Source of the DNA: Hyphococcus sp. | GTDB taxonomy: Bacteria; Pseudomonadota; Alphaproteobacteria; Caulobacterales; Parvularculaceae | DNA: 64,000 bases | Assembly: GCA_028289605.1 (NCBI GenBank) | Contig: JANQON010000001.1 | Coordinates: forward strand, 62,001 to 126,000 | Direction of reading: 5' to 3' | Shown here: one piece after another, positions 1-10,767 of the stretch | How positions within the stretch are numbered: the stretch's first letter is position 1 | Layout: every line of letters begins with the position of its first letter | The notes under the pieces: generated by a model | The model's input: the letters and a program-made list of their open reading frames with translations, nothing else | Databases searched by the model: none | Told to the model about the DNA's origin: nothing | Program-made: the position numbers and the translations under genes

Positions 1-10
1 GCGTCTCCAA

Positions 11-46
11 AAGAAAAAGCCCGGCTGGCAATATCGCCGGCCGAGC
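11..46 (-). terminator. Rho-independent terminator of the small secreted protein gene
   Basis: Read on the minus strand, an 11-bp stem with one mismatch (arms at 36-46 and 19-29, 6-nt loop) is followed by a U-rich run at 11-18. It lies about 20 bases after the stop codon of the gene at 69-404. Confidence 0.75.
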
Positions 47-68
47 CTCGAAGTGATCGGAGTGCGCC

Positions 69-404
69 TTACTCTTCTATCGACTTGATAGTGGCGAGCC
101 CTTCAACATCGGAACCTTCGATCTTGTAGCGAACAGAGTCGCCCGCCTTGGGTTCTTCCAGAACTTCCGCATAGACGACGCAGGTCGTCGTCGCATCCGG
201 GTTTTCGAAACACATTTTTCCCGTCTCGGTGTCGTAGGTGTATTTCATTTGCGTGCCGTCGGCCATTGAGGCGCCGCCTTCGCCGTCGAATGTCACGACA
301 AATTCCTCGCCTGTGTCCCGCTTAAATTCAACGACCGTCGTCGCGGCGATCGCCGGCGCGATGGACAGAAGCGCAGCCGCAGTCCCCAGCAACAGTTTTT
401 TCAT
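69..404 (-). CDS. Small secreted hypothetical protein
   Basis: Unrecognised 111-residue protein. It begins with a clear Sec signal peptide (MKKLLLGTAAALLSIAPAIA, cleavage likely before ATTVV), leaving about 91 mature residues, acidic, with two cysteines around mature residues 53-62 that could form a disulfide. Mature part is beta-rich by eye (alternating hydrophobic/polar). The start at 404 is chosen because a GGGAGGA ribosome site sits eight bases upstream; in-frame ATGs at 410 and 434 are too close to or upstream of that site. It is monocistronic, followed by a strong terminator. Probably periplasmic; function unknown. Confidence 0.7.
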   Translation of the reverse strand: MKKLLLGTAAALLSIAPAIAATTVVEFKRDTGEEFVVTFDGEGGASMADGTQMKYTYDTETGKMCFENPDATTTCVVYAEVLEEPKAGDSVRYKIEGSDVEGLATIKSIEE

Positions 405-497
405 TGTCATTCCTCCCGCATCGTTAGGGTTCAAAGCCCGGAACGGTACTGCGGAAAATGCGATCCGTCCCCGGAAAATCGCTGTCCTGTGGAAAAA

Positions 498-1172
498 TTA
501 ACCTTCTAGAGCGCTGACGAACTTCGCAAAATCGTCACAAAGGCGGGCTGCGCCGGCGAGTTTCAAGCGTTCGCCGTGCCCGTCATATATGTGGCCGCCC
601 CCGAGAAAGCCCCATACGGTCATGCCGGCCGCGACGCCGGCCCGCACGCCGTTTTCGCTGTCTTCCAGGACGAGACATTGCGCGGGCGAAACGCCGATTT
701 GATCAGCCGTGTAAAGAAAAATGTCCGGCGCGGGTTTGCCGTGCTCGACGAGGTCCGCTGAATAGACATGCGGCGCGGCGCCGTTCCACAGATTTGTGCG
801 CTTCAGCTTGCCTTCCAAAAAATGCGCGCGCGATGAGGACGCAACGGCGATGACGCAGCCCGCCGCGCGCGCCGCCGTTAGCGCCTGGCCGGCGCCGGCG
901 ATGGCGGTTAGGGCGCTCATTTCCCGCCGTCGCCCCTCCAGCACCCTGTGTTCGAGATCGTCGGGCGGTTCAGCGCCGAACCGAGTGCGGTAGTCATCGC
1001 GTAACGCGTCGAGAAATGCGCCGTCATGCATACCGACAAAGCGGCGCACATACTCCGGCGGCGAATAGTCAAGGCCGACTTCAGAAAGCGCCCGGCGCTC
1101 GCCGCGAATGGAAAGGACTTCAGAATCGACGAGAACGCCGTCGCAGTCAAAAATCACCGCTCTGAAAGACAT
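498..1172 (-). CDS. HAD-superfamily phosphatase (subfamily IA)
   Basis: A 224-residue cytosolic hydrolase of the haloacid dehalogenase superfamily. Motif I is FDCDGVLVDSE near the N-terminus, with nucleophile Asp9 and acid/base Asp11; motif II is the SSS around residue 112; motif III the Lys of GKPAPDIF; motif IV the LEDSENG. The helical cap between motifs I and II is the subfamily-IA type seen in phosphoglycolate phosphatase and beta-phosphoglucomutase-like enzymes. Substrate cannot be told from sequence. The gene is preceded, with no gap, by a terminator hairpin whose U run ends one base before the start codon, so how it is transcribed and translated is unclear (see findings). Confidence 0.85.
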   Translation of the reverse strand: MSFRAVIFDCDGVLVDSEVLSIRGERRALSEVGLDYSPPEYVRRFVGMHDGAFLDALRDDYRTRFGAEPPDDLEHRVLEGRRREMSALTAIAGAGQALTAARAAGCVIAVASSSRAHFLEGKLKRTNLWNGAAPHVYSADLVEHGKPAPDIFLYTADQIGVSPAQCLVLEDSENGVRAGVAAGMTVWGFLGGGHIYDGHGERLKLAGAARLCDDFAKFVSALEG

Positions 1173-1206
1173 AAAAAAAGCCCCGACATCCGCCGGGGCT
1201 TTTTTC
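1173..1206 (-). terminator. Rho-independent terminator after hppA
   Basis: GCCCCG/CGGGGC stem (1180-1185 and 1194-1199) flanked by seven A on the left and six T on the right, so it could act in both directions. On the minus strand it follows the hppA stop codon at 1229 by about 30 bases and its U run abuts the start codon of the HAD gene. Confidence 0.85.
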
Positions 1207-1228
1207 AGTTTTTTGGCCTGAAGATCAA

Positions 1229-3355
1229 TTACCCGGCCAGCACCGCCAGCAACAAAAGCGCGACGATATTGGTGATTTTGATCATCGGGTTCACCGCCGG
1301 ACCGGCCGTGTCCTTGTAAGGATCGCCCACCGTATCGCCGGTCACTGCAGCCTTGTGGGCTTCAGAGCCTTTGCCGCCGTGGTTGCCGTCTTCAATGTAT
1401 TTTTTCGCGTTGTCCCATGCGCCGCCGCCGGCGGTCATGGAAATCGCCACAAAGAACCCGGTGACGATAACGCCGATCAGCATGGCGCCGACGGCGGAGA
1501 GCGCGGCTTCCTTGCCCGCCACGAGCGTGATCGCGAAATAAAGCACGAGCGGCGACAGGATTGGTAGCATCGACGGCACCACCATTTCCTTGATGGCAGC
1601 GCGGGTCAGCATATCGACGGCGCGGCCGTAATTGGGCTTCGACGTCCCGGCCATAATGCCGGAGTCTTCCCGGAACTGCTTGCGCACTTCCTCGACGACG
1701 GCGCCGGCGGCGCGGCCCACCGCCTGCATGGCGATGCCGCCGAAGAGATACGGCAACAGCCCGCCGAGAAGCAGCCCCGCGATCACATAAGGATCCGACA
1801 GGGAGAACGAGACATTGACGCCCTCAAAGAAAGGATACTCGCTGGAGTGTTCGGAGAAGTGTCGAATATCTTCTGTATACGCGGCAAATAGAACAAGCGC
1901 GCCGAGACCCGCCGAGCCGATCGCATATCCTTTGGTGACCGCTTTCGTCGTGTTGCCGACCGCATCAAGCGCGTCCGTCGTGTCGCGGACGGATCCCTCA
2001 AGGCCGGACATTTCGGCGATGCCGCCTGCATTGTCCGTAACCGGACCGAACGCATCGAGCGCGACGATCATGCCAGCGAGCGCAAGCATGGTCGTCACCG
2101 CCGTTGCGATACCGTAAAGGCCTGCGAGATTGTAGGTGACGATGATGCCGATAACGATCACGATCGCCGGCAGCGCGGTCGCCTCCATGGAGACGGCGAG
2201 GCCCTGAATGACGTTTGTGCCGTGACCCGACTCGGAGGATTTGGCGACCGACTTCACCGGACGAAAGGCCGTTCCGGTATAGTATTCGGTGATCCAAACA
2301 ATCAGCCCTGTAATGACAAGGCCGACCACGCCGCAGACCCACAGGCTGAGGCCCGTGAACGGCGTGCCCCCCGAGGTCGTGCCGATGGTGTCGCCGAAGC
2401 CGAACACCTGAAACGTCACGCCCGCAATAGCGACCAGCGACAGCACGCCGGTAACCACAAGGCCCTTGTACAAGGCCCCCATGATGTTGGTGGAGCCCTT
2501 GCCGAGGGTCACAAAGAAAGTGCCGATGATGGAGGTGACAATGCAGACCGCGCCGATCGCGAGCGGGTAGAACATGAACTCCGCCGCATTCGCGGTGAAC
2601 AGGATTGAGCCGAGCACCATCGTCGCCGCCACAGTGACGACGTAGGTTTCAAAGAGGTCGGCCGCCATGCCGGCGCAATCGCCGACATTGTCGCCGACAT
2701 TGTCCGCAATCGTCGCCGGATTGCGCGGATCGTCTTCGGGAATGCCGGCTTCGACCTTCCCGACCATATCGCCGCCTACATCGGCGCCTTTTGTGAAGAT
2801 GCCGCCGCCGAGACGGGCGAACACGGAAATGAGCGATGCGCCGAGAGACAGCGCGACAAGACCGTTGACGACGGCTCGGCTTTCCGGCGCATTGCCGAGG
2901 ACGCCGACAAGAACAGCATAATATCCGGCAAGGCCGAGCAGCGCGAGACCGGCGACGAGCATGCCGGTCACCGCGCCCGATCGGAACGCCACAGAAAGGC
3001 CCTTGCCAAGGCTTTCACTGGCGGCCTGGGTCGTGCGCACATTGGCGCGAACCGAGACCAGCATACCGACAAACCCTGCAGCGCCGGACAAAACGGCGCC
3101 GATCGCAAAACCCACTGCGGGGATGAAATCGAGTTTGAATGCGAACAACAGCACCAGAAAAACGACAGCGCCCACGATGGCGATCGTCGTATATTGGCGG
3201 TTGAGATAGGCGGTGGCCCCTTCCTGGATGGCGGAGGCGATTTCGCGCATTCTGTCAGTGCCGGTCGGCAGCGACAGGACAGAGTTGACGGTGAAGACGC
3301 CGTAACCGATGGCGGCCACGCCGGCCAGCAACACCAACCAAAGCTCCAAGCTCAT
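1229..3355 (-). CDS. hppA: Membrane-bound proton-translocating pyrophosphatase
   Basis: A 708-residue polytopic inner-membrane enzyme that hydrolyses pyrophosphate and pumps H+. Length and about 16 hydrophobic helices match the family. The pyrophosphate-binding signature is present as [11 protein letters not shown] followed by a [12 protein letters not shown] motif, and a second acidic cluster lies near the C-terminus ([18 protein letters not shown]). The segment [10 protein letters not shown] carries Lys where K+-dependent enzymes have Ala, so this is the K+-independent subclass (established family rule). ATG start has a weak leader; the 178-base gap upstream holds its promoter. Ends with a strong terminator. 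Confidence 0.97.
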   Translation of the reverse strand: MSLELWLVLLAGVAAIGYGVFTVNSVLSLPTGTDRMREIASAIQEGATAYLNRQYTTIAIVGAVVFLVLLFAFKLDFIPAVGFAIGAVLSGAAGFVGMLVSVRANVRTTQAASESLGKGLSVAFRSGAVTGMLVAGLALLGLAGYYAVLVGVLGNAPESRAVVNGLVALSLGASLISVFARLGGGIFTKGADVGGDMVGKVEAGIPEDDPRNPATIADNVGDNVGDCAGMAADLFETYVVTVAATMVLGSILFTANAAEFMFYPLAIGAVCIVTSIIGTFFVTLGKGSTNIMGALYKGLVVTGVLSLVAIAGVTFQVFGFGDTIGTTSGGTPFTGLSLWVCGVVGLVITGLIVWITEYYTGTAFRPVKSVAKSSESGHGTNVIQGLAVSMEATALPAIVIVIGIIVTYNLAGLYGIATAVTTMLALAGMIVALDAFGPVTDNAGGIAEMSGLEGSVRDTTDALDAVGNTTKAVTKGYAIGSAGLGALVLFAAYTEDIRHFSEHSSEYPFFEGVNVSFSLSDPYVIAGLLLGGLLPYLFGGIAMQAVGRAAGAVVEEVRKQFREDSGIMAGTSKPNYGRAVDMLTRAAIKEMVVPSMLPILSPLVLYFAITLVAGKEAALSAVGAMLIGVIVTGFFVAISMTAGGGAWDNAKKYIEDGNHGGKGSEAHKAAVTGDTVGDPYKDTAGPAVNPMIKITNIVALLLLAVLAG

Positions 3356-3533
3356 GATGTTTCCTTCCTGGGATTTATCAAGAATGATCGTGGGGTGATT
3401 GCTGACATGGCCGCAGCGACGCTCAGTGAACGCGCGCGCTTCAATCAGCCCCCGATGAAAGACGGCGCGGAAACTGGCAAAGCCGCCTCATAAAATCAAC
3501 AGAAAGTTTGACGCGCCCGGCAAACCGCCGGGA

Positions 3534-4301
3534 TCAGGCCGCGCCCGACCGCATGGCCTGTTTTTCCTTGGGCTCAGCGTCGGTTATCTCCTTAACCCAA
3601 GGATATTTCTTGGCCGTTTCGTCTGTGTAACCAAGATTACGCGCCGTGGCGCTACGCGGTTTCTCACTCGCTTCGGCGTAAAACGTGCCGAACACCCGGT
3701 CCCAGAAGAATTCAGCAATGCCGAAATTGCCGGTTTCGTTGTGGAAGTGATGGGCCAGATGCCGCTTCTTGATCACCTTCCAGAAGTTTGATTTCGGCTC
3801 GAACGCAAGATGCTGGCCGGCGTGCAGAAACTCCGTATAGCAGGTCATGATCACCATGCCCGCGATGGCGGCCGCTGCGCCGGCGACGCCGCCGATCAGC
3901 CAGCCGATCGGGCCGGCGATCAACATGATCGGCGGAATGGTCGTATGCAGCCCGCCGAAAAGAACCGAAAGGTCGTTCGGGAACCGATGGTGATCGTAAT
4001 GCACCCGCTTCCAGAATTTCGCCAGATAGGGCGTCTTATACATCCAGCTGCCGTGCAGGATGAAACGGTGAGTCACATACCACGAAATTGGGAAAATCAG
4101 TGCGCCGGCGACAAAGGCGGCGAGCGTCGCGAGCCACGATGCAGAGAACGCAACGGCCGCTGAAGCGGCGACGACAATCATGCCTGCGTAGATCTGGATT
4201 CCCGGATAAGTCACATAGGCTCTGACGAGATCGTCAAAGGTCATCCGGTTAAGGAGGTATTTCTCCGCCTTCCAAGCCTTATATCCGATAAAGAGCTTCA
4301 T
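3534..4301 (-). CDS. Fatty-acid hydroxylase superfamily membrane protein, possible sphingolipid hydroxylase
   Basis: A 255-residue membrane di-iron oxygenase of the sterol desaturase/fatty acid hydroxylase superfamily. Histidine boxes are at residues 78-83 (HRFILH), 101-105 (HYDHH), 160-164 (HAGQH) and 181-187 (HLAHHFH), with helices between them. Start at 4301 is chosen because MKLFIGYK begins the recognisable domain; the open frame continues upstream to 4694 but the extra Arg/Pro-rich stretch is not protein-like and would overlap the divergent promoter. It is divergent from the ceramide operon, so I infer that it hydroxylates a sphingoid base or the N-acyl chain. Carotenoid or sterol hydroxylation is the alternative. 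Confidence 0.8.
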   Translation of the reverse strand: MKLFIGYKAWKAEKYLLNRMTFDDLVRAYVTYPGIQIYAGMIVVAASAAVAFSASWLATLAAFVAGALIFPISWYVTHRFILHGSWMYKTPYLAKFWKRVHYDHHRFPNDLSVLFGGLHTTIPPIMLIAGPIGWLIGGVAGAAAAIAGMVIMTCYTEFLHAGQHLAFEPKSNFWKVIKKRHLAHHFHNETGNFGIAEFFWDRVFGTFYAEASEKPRSATARNLGYTDETAKKYPWVKEITDAEPKEKQAMRSGAA

Positions 4302-4643
4302 CGCGTCGCTATTCCCTGACTTCCGCGGCGCAGAATTAGGCCGGCCGACCGCAGGTTTCAAGCGGCCCTGCAGCGACTCCGCGACGCGGACTGGGCAGTA
4401 TACCGTGCGTTGTAACATCGCCGCGCAATATTTGATCCGCCCCAAAACCGGGTTTCGGCTTGCCGGTTGACCCCGCGACCGGTATTCGCCCAAATAAGGC
4501 GTCTCGCGCGGGGATGGCGGAAGGTTCGTGACATTGTCGGCTAAAAGCGCGCAAGAAGTCGAATTTCCCGCGCCCGATCGGGGGAGGACCTTTGGGCGCA
4601 GTCTGAACCGCCGGTTTTGCGCCGGCCTAGTGCGGGGGCGTTG
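4302..4643. promoter_or_regulatory. Divergent intergenic region between hydroxylase and ceramide operon
   Basis: 342 bases without a credible gene. It must hold the promoters for both directions. I see no convincing -35/-10 pair, no CtrA box and no strong inverted repeat. Confidence 0.5.
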
Positions 4644-6422
<1,779 letters not shown>

Positions 6423-6425
6423 CCG

Positions 6426-7355
6426 TTGAGAATCGCCGTCACCGGCGCCACCGGCTTTGTCGGCGGCGCGCTCTTGCAAGTCCTGCTGGAACACGGATGC
6501 GACATCCGCGTTCTGGCCAGAGACCCGTCTCGCGCGCCGAACACAAAGGGCGTTACATCCGTCATTGGCGACATTAGCGATGCGCACGCGCTCACCGAGC
6601 TAGCAGCCCAGGCAGAGGCGTTCATCCATCTTGCCGGCGTCACATTCCCCAGGGATGACGGCGATTATGAACGGGTCAATGTCGAAGGCGCAGCGCGGGC
6701 CGCCATGGCGGCCGCGCGAGCGGGTGCGAAATTCGTTCATGCATCGTCAATGTCGGCTCGAGAGCCGGCTGTTTCTCCCTATGCCGGCAGCAAACGCCGC
6801 AGTGAAACGGCGATCGCCGGCGCGTCCGGCGACAATCGCTGGATCGCGTTGCGCCTGCCGGCGATCTACGGACCCGGCGATCACGCGACGCTGCCCTATT
6901 TCAAATTGATAAAGGCGGGTTTTGCGTTGGAGCCGGCGACCGCCGTCCCAGCGCGCGCTTCGCTTCTCTACGCCCGCGACGCGGCTCGCGCCCTTTACGA
7001 AGCCGCTTCAGGGCCCCTCAACGGGGCTGTGTTTGAAGTCGGCGACGACACGGCCAATGGACGAGAGTGGCGCGAGATCGGCCAAATCCTCGCCGGCGTG
7101 ATGAGCAAGCGGGCGAGGAGGCTGCGCATCCCTCGGTCGCCGATCGCAATGTTTCACAATATTTCGAAAACCCTGGCCAACTTGCGGGGGGCGGCGCCTG
7201 CCGTTCGAACCGGCCAGGTGAACGAGTTTTTCCACCCGGATTGGGCCGCGCGCGACAACCTGTTCGGGCCCGCGGCGGACTGGGCGCCTCAAACGCCGCT
7301 TGAAGAAGGGTTTGCAAAAACCGTTCTTTGGTATCAAGACAACGCCCTGCTATAA
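6426..7355 (+). CDS. cerR: NAD(P)-dependent epimerase/dehydratase-family reductase, CerR-like 3-ketosphinganine reductase
   Basis: A 309-residue extended SDR. Rossmann motif GATGFVG at residues 7-13; catalytic Tyr119-xxx-Lys123 (YAGSK) with Ser108 upstream. The start is TTG at 6426, four bases after the ligase stop; no ATG would keep the Rossmann strand intact, so this rare start is well supported and suggests translational coupling. In Caulobacter ceramide synthesis a protein of this fold (CerR) sits beside serine palmitoyltransferase and reduces the 3-keto group of the sphingoid base or keto-ceramide. Role here is inferred from this context; by sequence alone it could be another sugar-nucleotide-type epimerase. 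Confidence 0.78.
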   Translation: MRIAVTGATGFVGGALLQVLLEHGCDIRVLARDPSRAPNTKGVTSVIGDISDAHALTELAAQAEAFIHLAGVTFPRDDGDYERVNVEGAARAAMAAARAGAKFVHASSMSAREPAVSPYAGSKRRSETAIAGASGDNRWIALRLPAIYGPGDHATLPYFKLIKAGFALEPATAVPARASLLYARDAARALYEAASGPLNGAVFEVGDDTANGREWREIGQILAGVMSKRARRLRIPRSPIAMFHNISKTLANLRGAAPAVRTGQVNEFFHPDWAARDNLFGPAADWAPQTPLEEGFAKTVLWYQDNALL

Positions 7356-7399
7356 TGCACCACCCCAGCTAGGGCCTCGGCGCCAAAGGAGACAGTCTC

Positions 7400-7663
7400 A
7401 TGTCCGGCATTCAGGAAGACGACGATCTTGTTTTCCGGAAAATCTGTTCGCTGATCGAACCCATGAACGAAAAAGGCGTGAAGCTGACGCGCGACACCGA
7501 TCTGATTGCAGACCTGGAAGTCGACTCCGTCGCGGTGCTCGATATGGTCATGGACATCGAGGACTTTTACGATATTTCGATTCCGGTGAATACGATTTCA
7601 GAAACCAAAACGATCGGCGAGCTCGTCGACGCCATTCACGAAATCAAGAAAGAGCAGGCTTAG
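7400..7663 (+). CDS. Acyl carrier protein dedicated to sphingolipid synthesis
   Basis: An 87-residue acidic four-helix carrier protein. The phosphopantetheine attachment Ser43 lies in LEVDSVAVLDMVM, with DSV in place of the usual DSL. A good AAAGGAGA ribosome site precedes the ATG. It ends three bases before the serine palmitoyltransferase ATG. It needs a phosphopantetheinyl transferase encoded elsewhere. Likely holds the acyl group made by the ligase at 4644-6422 and presents it to serine palmitoyltransferase; Caulobacter uses an ACP rather than CoA at this step (established), which fits. Confidence 0.9.
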   Translation: MSGIQEDDDLVFRKICSLIEPMNEKGVKLTRDTDLIADLEVDSVAVLDMVMDIEDFYDISIPVNTISETKTIGELVDAIHEIKKEQA

Positions 7664-7666
7664 AAA

Positions 7667-8890
7667 ATGGGGCTCTTTGAAAAGTTCGAAGGTACGGCGA
7701 CGCTTTACGAGGCGTTGAAGAAAACGAGCGCCGGCCGCGATCCGTTCGGCGTCTCGATGGATGAGATGAAAGGCCCGACCCGGGCGATGGTCGACGGCAA
7801 GGAAATTGTCCTTGCCGGGACGAATAACTATCTCGGTCTCACATATGATCATGAAGCCGTTGAAGCGGCGAAAGACGCCGTCGAGGCGTCCGGCACCGGC
7901 ACCACTGGTTCGCGGTTTGCGAACGGCACCTACGCCGGTCATCGCCAGCTTGAGACAGACCTCGCTGAATTTCTTGGTTTCAAGCACTGCATGGTTTTTT
8001 CCACCGGTTATCAAGCCAATCTCGGCGCCATTTCCGCGCTGGTGCAACCGCCGGACGACGTTCTGCTGATCGACGCTGACTGCCACGCCTGCATCTATGA
8101 CGGGTGTCAGCTGTCAGGCGCTGAAACGATACGCTTCCGACACAACGACCCTGACAGCCTCGACAAGCGATTGTCGCGTCTGGGCTCCAGTGTGAAGGGA
8201 AAGCTTGTTTGCTTTGAAGGCATGTACTCGATGTTTGGCGATGTCGCGCCGGTCAAAGAACTGATCGCCGTCGCCCATAAACACGGCGCATATGTTTTGC
8301 TCGACGAAGCGCATTCGTTTGGTGTTTTTGGCGACGGCGGACGCGGCGTTTGCGAGCGCGACGGCGTCCTCGACGAGGTCGATTTCTACACCGGCACCTT
8401 TTCAAAAAGCCTTGCGTCGATCGGCGGCTTTGTCGCGTCCAATCATCCGGAACTTGAGTATCTCCGCTTCTCCAGCCGGCCGTATATGTTCACGGCATCG
8501 CCGTCGCCGGCCAATGTTGCTGCTGCGAGCGCGGCGCTTGCAAGGCTCAAGCGAGACGATTCCATGCGTCACACGCTATGGGAGAATGCGAAACGCATTC
8601 ACGGCGCATTTCATCAGCTTGGATACGATCTCGCGGCGGAGGCGAGCCCGGTTATCGCCGTGAAGCTGGCGGACCGGGAAGAAGCGTTCAAAGCCTGGAA
8701 CTTTCTGATGGAAAACGGGGTATACGTTAATTTGGCGATTCCGCCGGGCACGCCGAACGCCACGTCTATTCTGCGGCTGTCCGTTTCGGCTGCGCACACG
8801 CCCGACGATCTTGATATCGTTGTCGGCGCGTATACGGCGCTGGCCGAAATGCTTAACGGATCCGCCCCGGCACAAAACCTGCAACAATAA
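7667..8890 (+). CDS. spt: Serine palmitoyltransferase (alpha-oxoamine synthase)
   Basis: A 407-residue PLP enzyme, usual length for soluble bacterial serine palmitoyltransferase. PLP-lysine is Lys247 in TGTFSKSLAS; His140 (DADCH) stacks on the cofactor; Asp213 and His216 lie in LLDEAHS. The family also holds 8-amino-7-oxononanoate synthase, KBL, ALA synthase and CqsA. The neighbours (fatty acyl ligase, ACP, SDR, ceramide-synthase-like acyltransferase) argue for condensation of acyl-ACP with serine to 3-ketosphinganine; no biotin genes are near. CqsA-type signal synthesis is a less likely alternative. Confidence 0.87.
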   Translation: MGLFEKFEGTATLYEALKKTSAGRDPFGVSMDEMKGPTRAMVDGKEIVLAGTNNYLGLTYDHEAVEAAKDAVEASGTGTTGSRFANGTYAGHRQLETDLAEFLGFKHCMVFSTGYQANLGAISALVQPPDDVLLIDADCHACIYDGCQLSGAETIRFRHNDPDSLDKRLSRLGSSVKGKLVCFEGMYSMFGDVAPVKELIAVAHKHGAYVLLDEAHSFGVFGDGGRGVCERDGVLDEVDFYTGTFSKSLASIGGFVASNHPELEYLRFSSRPYMFTASPSPANVAAASAALARLKRDDSMRHTLWENAKRIHGAFHQLGYDLAAEASPVIAVKLADREEAFKAWNFLMENGVYVNLAIPPGTPNATSILRLSVSAAHTPDDLDIVVGAYTALAEMLNGSAPAQNLQQ

Positions 8891-9047
8891 GTGAGCGGCT
8901 TTGCCGCCTCGTTGCGGATAAAAGGGTTGTGCTGATCGTCTTCGGTCACATAACCGTCAGCCTTGGAAAAACCGCAATTCCGCCCGGATAATGGCGAGCG
9001 GATTGGATACTGACCTGGCGTCGATAGGGATGTTGAGGAAACTGGTA

Positions 9048-9551
9048 ATGAGCGTCAAAAGATCGTTAGTCGCAACAGCGGCCGGACTTGCCGCGTTGAC
9101 CGGCGCGGCGGCCAGCGACGCGTCGGGCGGCGCCGAGATTGACGCGTCCGTCTTTGAATTCGACCATGTCAGCTGTCACGGCCAGCCCAACGAAATCCGA
9201 CTGGTGATCGACGGCCTGGAAGAAAGCGTCGGCCTAGTCACCATCGATCTGTATGTGAATGACAATGAGGGCTTTTTGAAACGCGCCGGTCGCGTTGTGC
9301 AGCGGCGCGCCGCCGCGAAGGCGCCGCTTACGCGTGTCTGCGTTCCGGCGCCGGGGCCGGGCGACTACGCGATCGCCGTCTATCACGACGAAAACGCCAA
9401 CAAGACTTTCGATAAGGGCGCTTTCGGCCTCCCGGCCGAACCCTGGGGCATCTCGAACAATCCGAAGATCCGCTTCGGCCCGCCTCATGTCAGAGAGGCG
9501 CTGTTTCCTGTCGACGACGTCGGCGCGCAGGTAGTCATCAAGCTGAACTAG
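9048..9551 (+). CDS. Secreted DUF2141 family protein
   Basis: A 167-residue periplasmic protein with signal peptide (MSVKRSLVATAAGLAALTGAAAS). The body is the DUF2141 beta-sandwich type: the DYAIAVYHDENANKTFDKGAFGLPAEPWGISNN stretch, split here for reading, contains the family core AVYHDENANKTFD and a GLPAEPWGISNN turn. Start at 9048 chosen for its GAGGAA ribosome site and the signal peptide; ATGs at 8991 and 9030 lie upstream. The 157-base gap before it may carry a secondary promoter. DUF2141 genes recur near lipid-metabolism genes, but the biochemical role is unknown; export or handling of the sphingolipid in the envelope is speculation. Confidence 0.8.
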   Translation: MSVKRSLVATAAGLAALTGAAASDASGGAEIDASVFEFDHVSCHGQPNEIRLVIDGLEESVGLVTIDLYVNDNEGFLKRAGRVVQRRAAAKAPLTRVCVPAPGPGDYAIAVYHDENANKTFDKGAFGLPAEPWGISNNPKIRFGPPHVREALFPVDDVGAQVVIKLN

Positions 9552-9612
9552 CGGTAGAGGAATAGCGCGCGAGCGCCGGCCGTCAGCGGGCGCCCCGCTT
9601 GGAGACCGCTTC

Positions 9613-10767
9613 ATGGACGCTCTTACAGCGACTCACTACGATATTCGTCCGGTGGAGACAGCCAAGGACCGCAGGGCTTTTATGCGCGCGCCCTATCGGC
9701 TCTACGCCGACGACCCGAATTATGTTGCGCCGCTGGAGTTCGAGCTCAGCCAGCGTATCGACGCGGCGAAAAACCCGTCGTTAAAAGACTCGCCCCACCG
9801 CCTTTGGACCGCTTGGCGCGACGGCCGACCGGTCGGACGCATTTCCGCAATCCTCAATAGCGCCCATATCGCCCGCTACAATGACGGCGCCGGGCATTTT
9901 GGGTTCCTGGAAGGGGAAGACGATCCGGCGCTGTTTGACGCGTTGGTCGGCGCGGCGTCGGCCTGGCTCAGAGAAAAGGGCGCAACAAAAATTGCGGGCC
10001 CCTTTAGTTTCTCTACGAACGAAGAATGCGGCCTCTTAGTCGACGGCTTCGACACGCCGCCCTACATCATGATGCCGCACGGCAGACCGTATTACCAAAC
10101 GCATCTGGAGCGGCTCGGCTTTAAAAAGGCGGTGGACATGCATGCGCTTGAATGGCTGCCCATTCGGCAGTTCATTCCGGAAAAGCGCCTCGCCTTTGTC
10201 GACAAAGCGTTGAACAAACCGGGGGTCGAGATTCGCAATTTGAAAGCCGACGACCTTCTCGGCGATATCAAGATCATTCTCGACATTTATCATGACGCGT
10301 GGTCTGACAACTGGGGATTTATTCCTTTTACTGAGGATCACGCCCGCCATATGGCGAGCGAGCTAAAGCCCATCATTCAAGAACACAATGTTGTTCTTTG
10401 TTACTACAAGGGCGAGCCTGTGGCTTTTGGCCTGGTGCTGCCGAACGTCAATCGTGCAATCCGCGACTTTGGCGGCAAGCTTCTTCCGTTTAACTGGGCG
10501 AAACTCTTGTGGCGGTTGAAGGTGAAGGGCGTCGACCAATCGCGCATGCCGCTGATGGGAGTTCGCAAACGGCTGCAAAAAAAACCGGTGGGCGCCGCTT
10601 TCGCTTACAAGATTATCGACATGGTCAATTCCGCCAACATTGATCACGGCGTCACGCATTCTGAACTATCTTGGATTCTGGAGCAGAATGAGGCCATGCT
10701 AACCATGCTGCTCGATATGGGTTCGCGGATTTACAAAACCTATCGCATCTACGAGAAGCCGTTGTGA
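9613..10767 (+). CDS. GNAT-fold N-acyltransferase, bacterial ceramide synthase-like
   Basis: A 384-residue cytosolic protein with a C-terminal GNAT-like acyltransferase domain and no signal peptide. Conserved-looking landmarks are an N-terminal PYRLYADDPNYVAPL, GPFSFSTNEECGLLVDGF mid-protein, and YHDAWSDNWGFIPFTEDH around residue 220. The length and the context match the acyltransferase reported as ceramide synthase (bCerS) in the Caulobacter sphingolipid locus, which N-acylates the sphingoid base. ATG at 9613 with a GGAGA site eight bases upstream. Its stop overlaps the GTG start of the next gene. Assignment to ceramide synthase is inference from context plus remembered family shape. Confidence 0.7.
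   Translation: MDALTATHYDIRPVETAKDRRAFMRAPYRLYADDPNYVAPLEFELSQRIDAAKNPSLKDSPHRLWTAWRDGRPVGRISAILNSAHIARYNDGAGHFGFLEGEDDPALFDALVGAASAWLREKGATKIAGPFSFSTNEECGLLVDGFDTPPYIMMPHGRPYYQTHLERLGFKKAVDMHALEWLPIRQFIPEKRLAFVDKALNKPGVEIRNLKADDLLGDIKIILDIYHDAWSDNWGFIPFTEDHARHMASELKPIIQEHNVVLCYYKGEPVAFGLVLPNVNRAIRDFGGKLLPFNWAKLLWRLKVKGVDQSRMPLMGVRKRLQKKPVGAAFAYKIIDMVNSANIDHGVTHSELSWILEQNEAMLTMLLDMGSRIYKTYRIYEKPL

Noticed and set aside
7667-8890. Serine palmitoyltransferase as a CqsA-type autoinducer synthase
   Set aside because: Same enzyme family, but the acyl ligase, ACP and reductase neighbours fit sphingolipid synthesis better.
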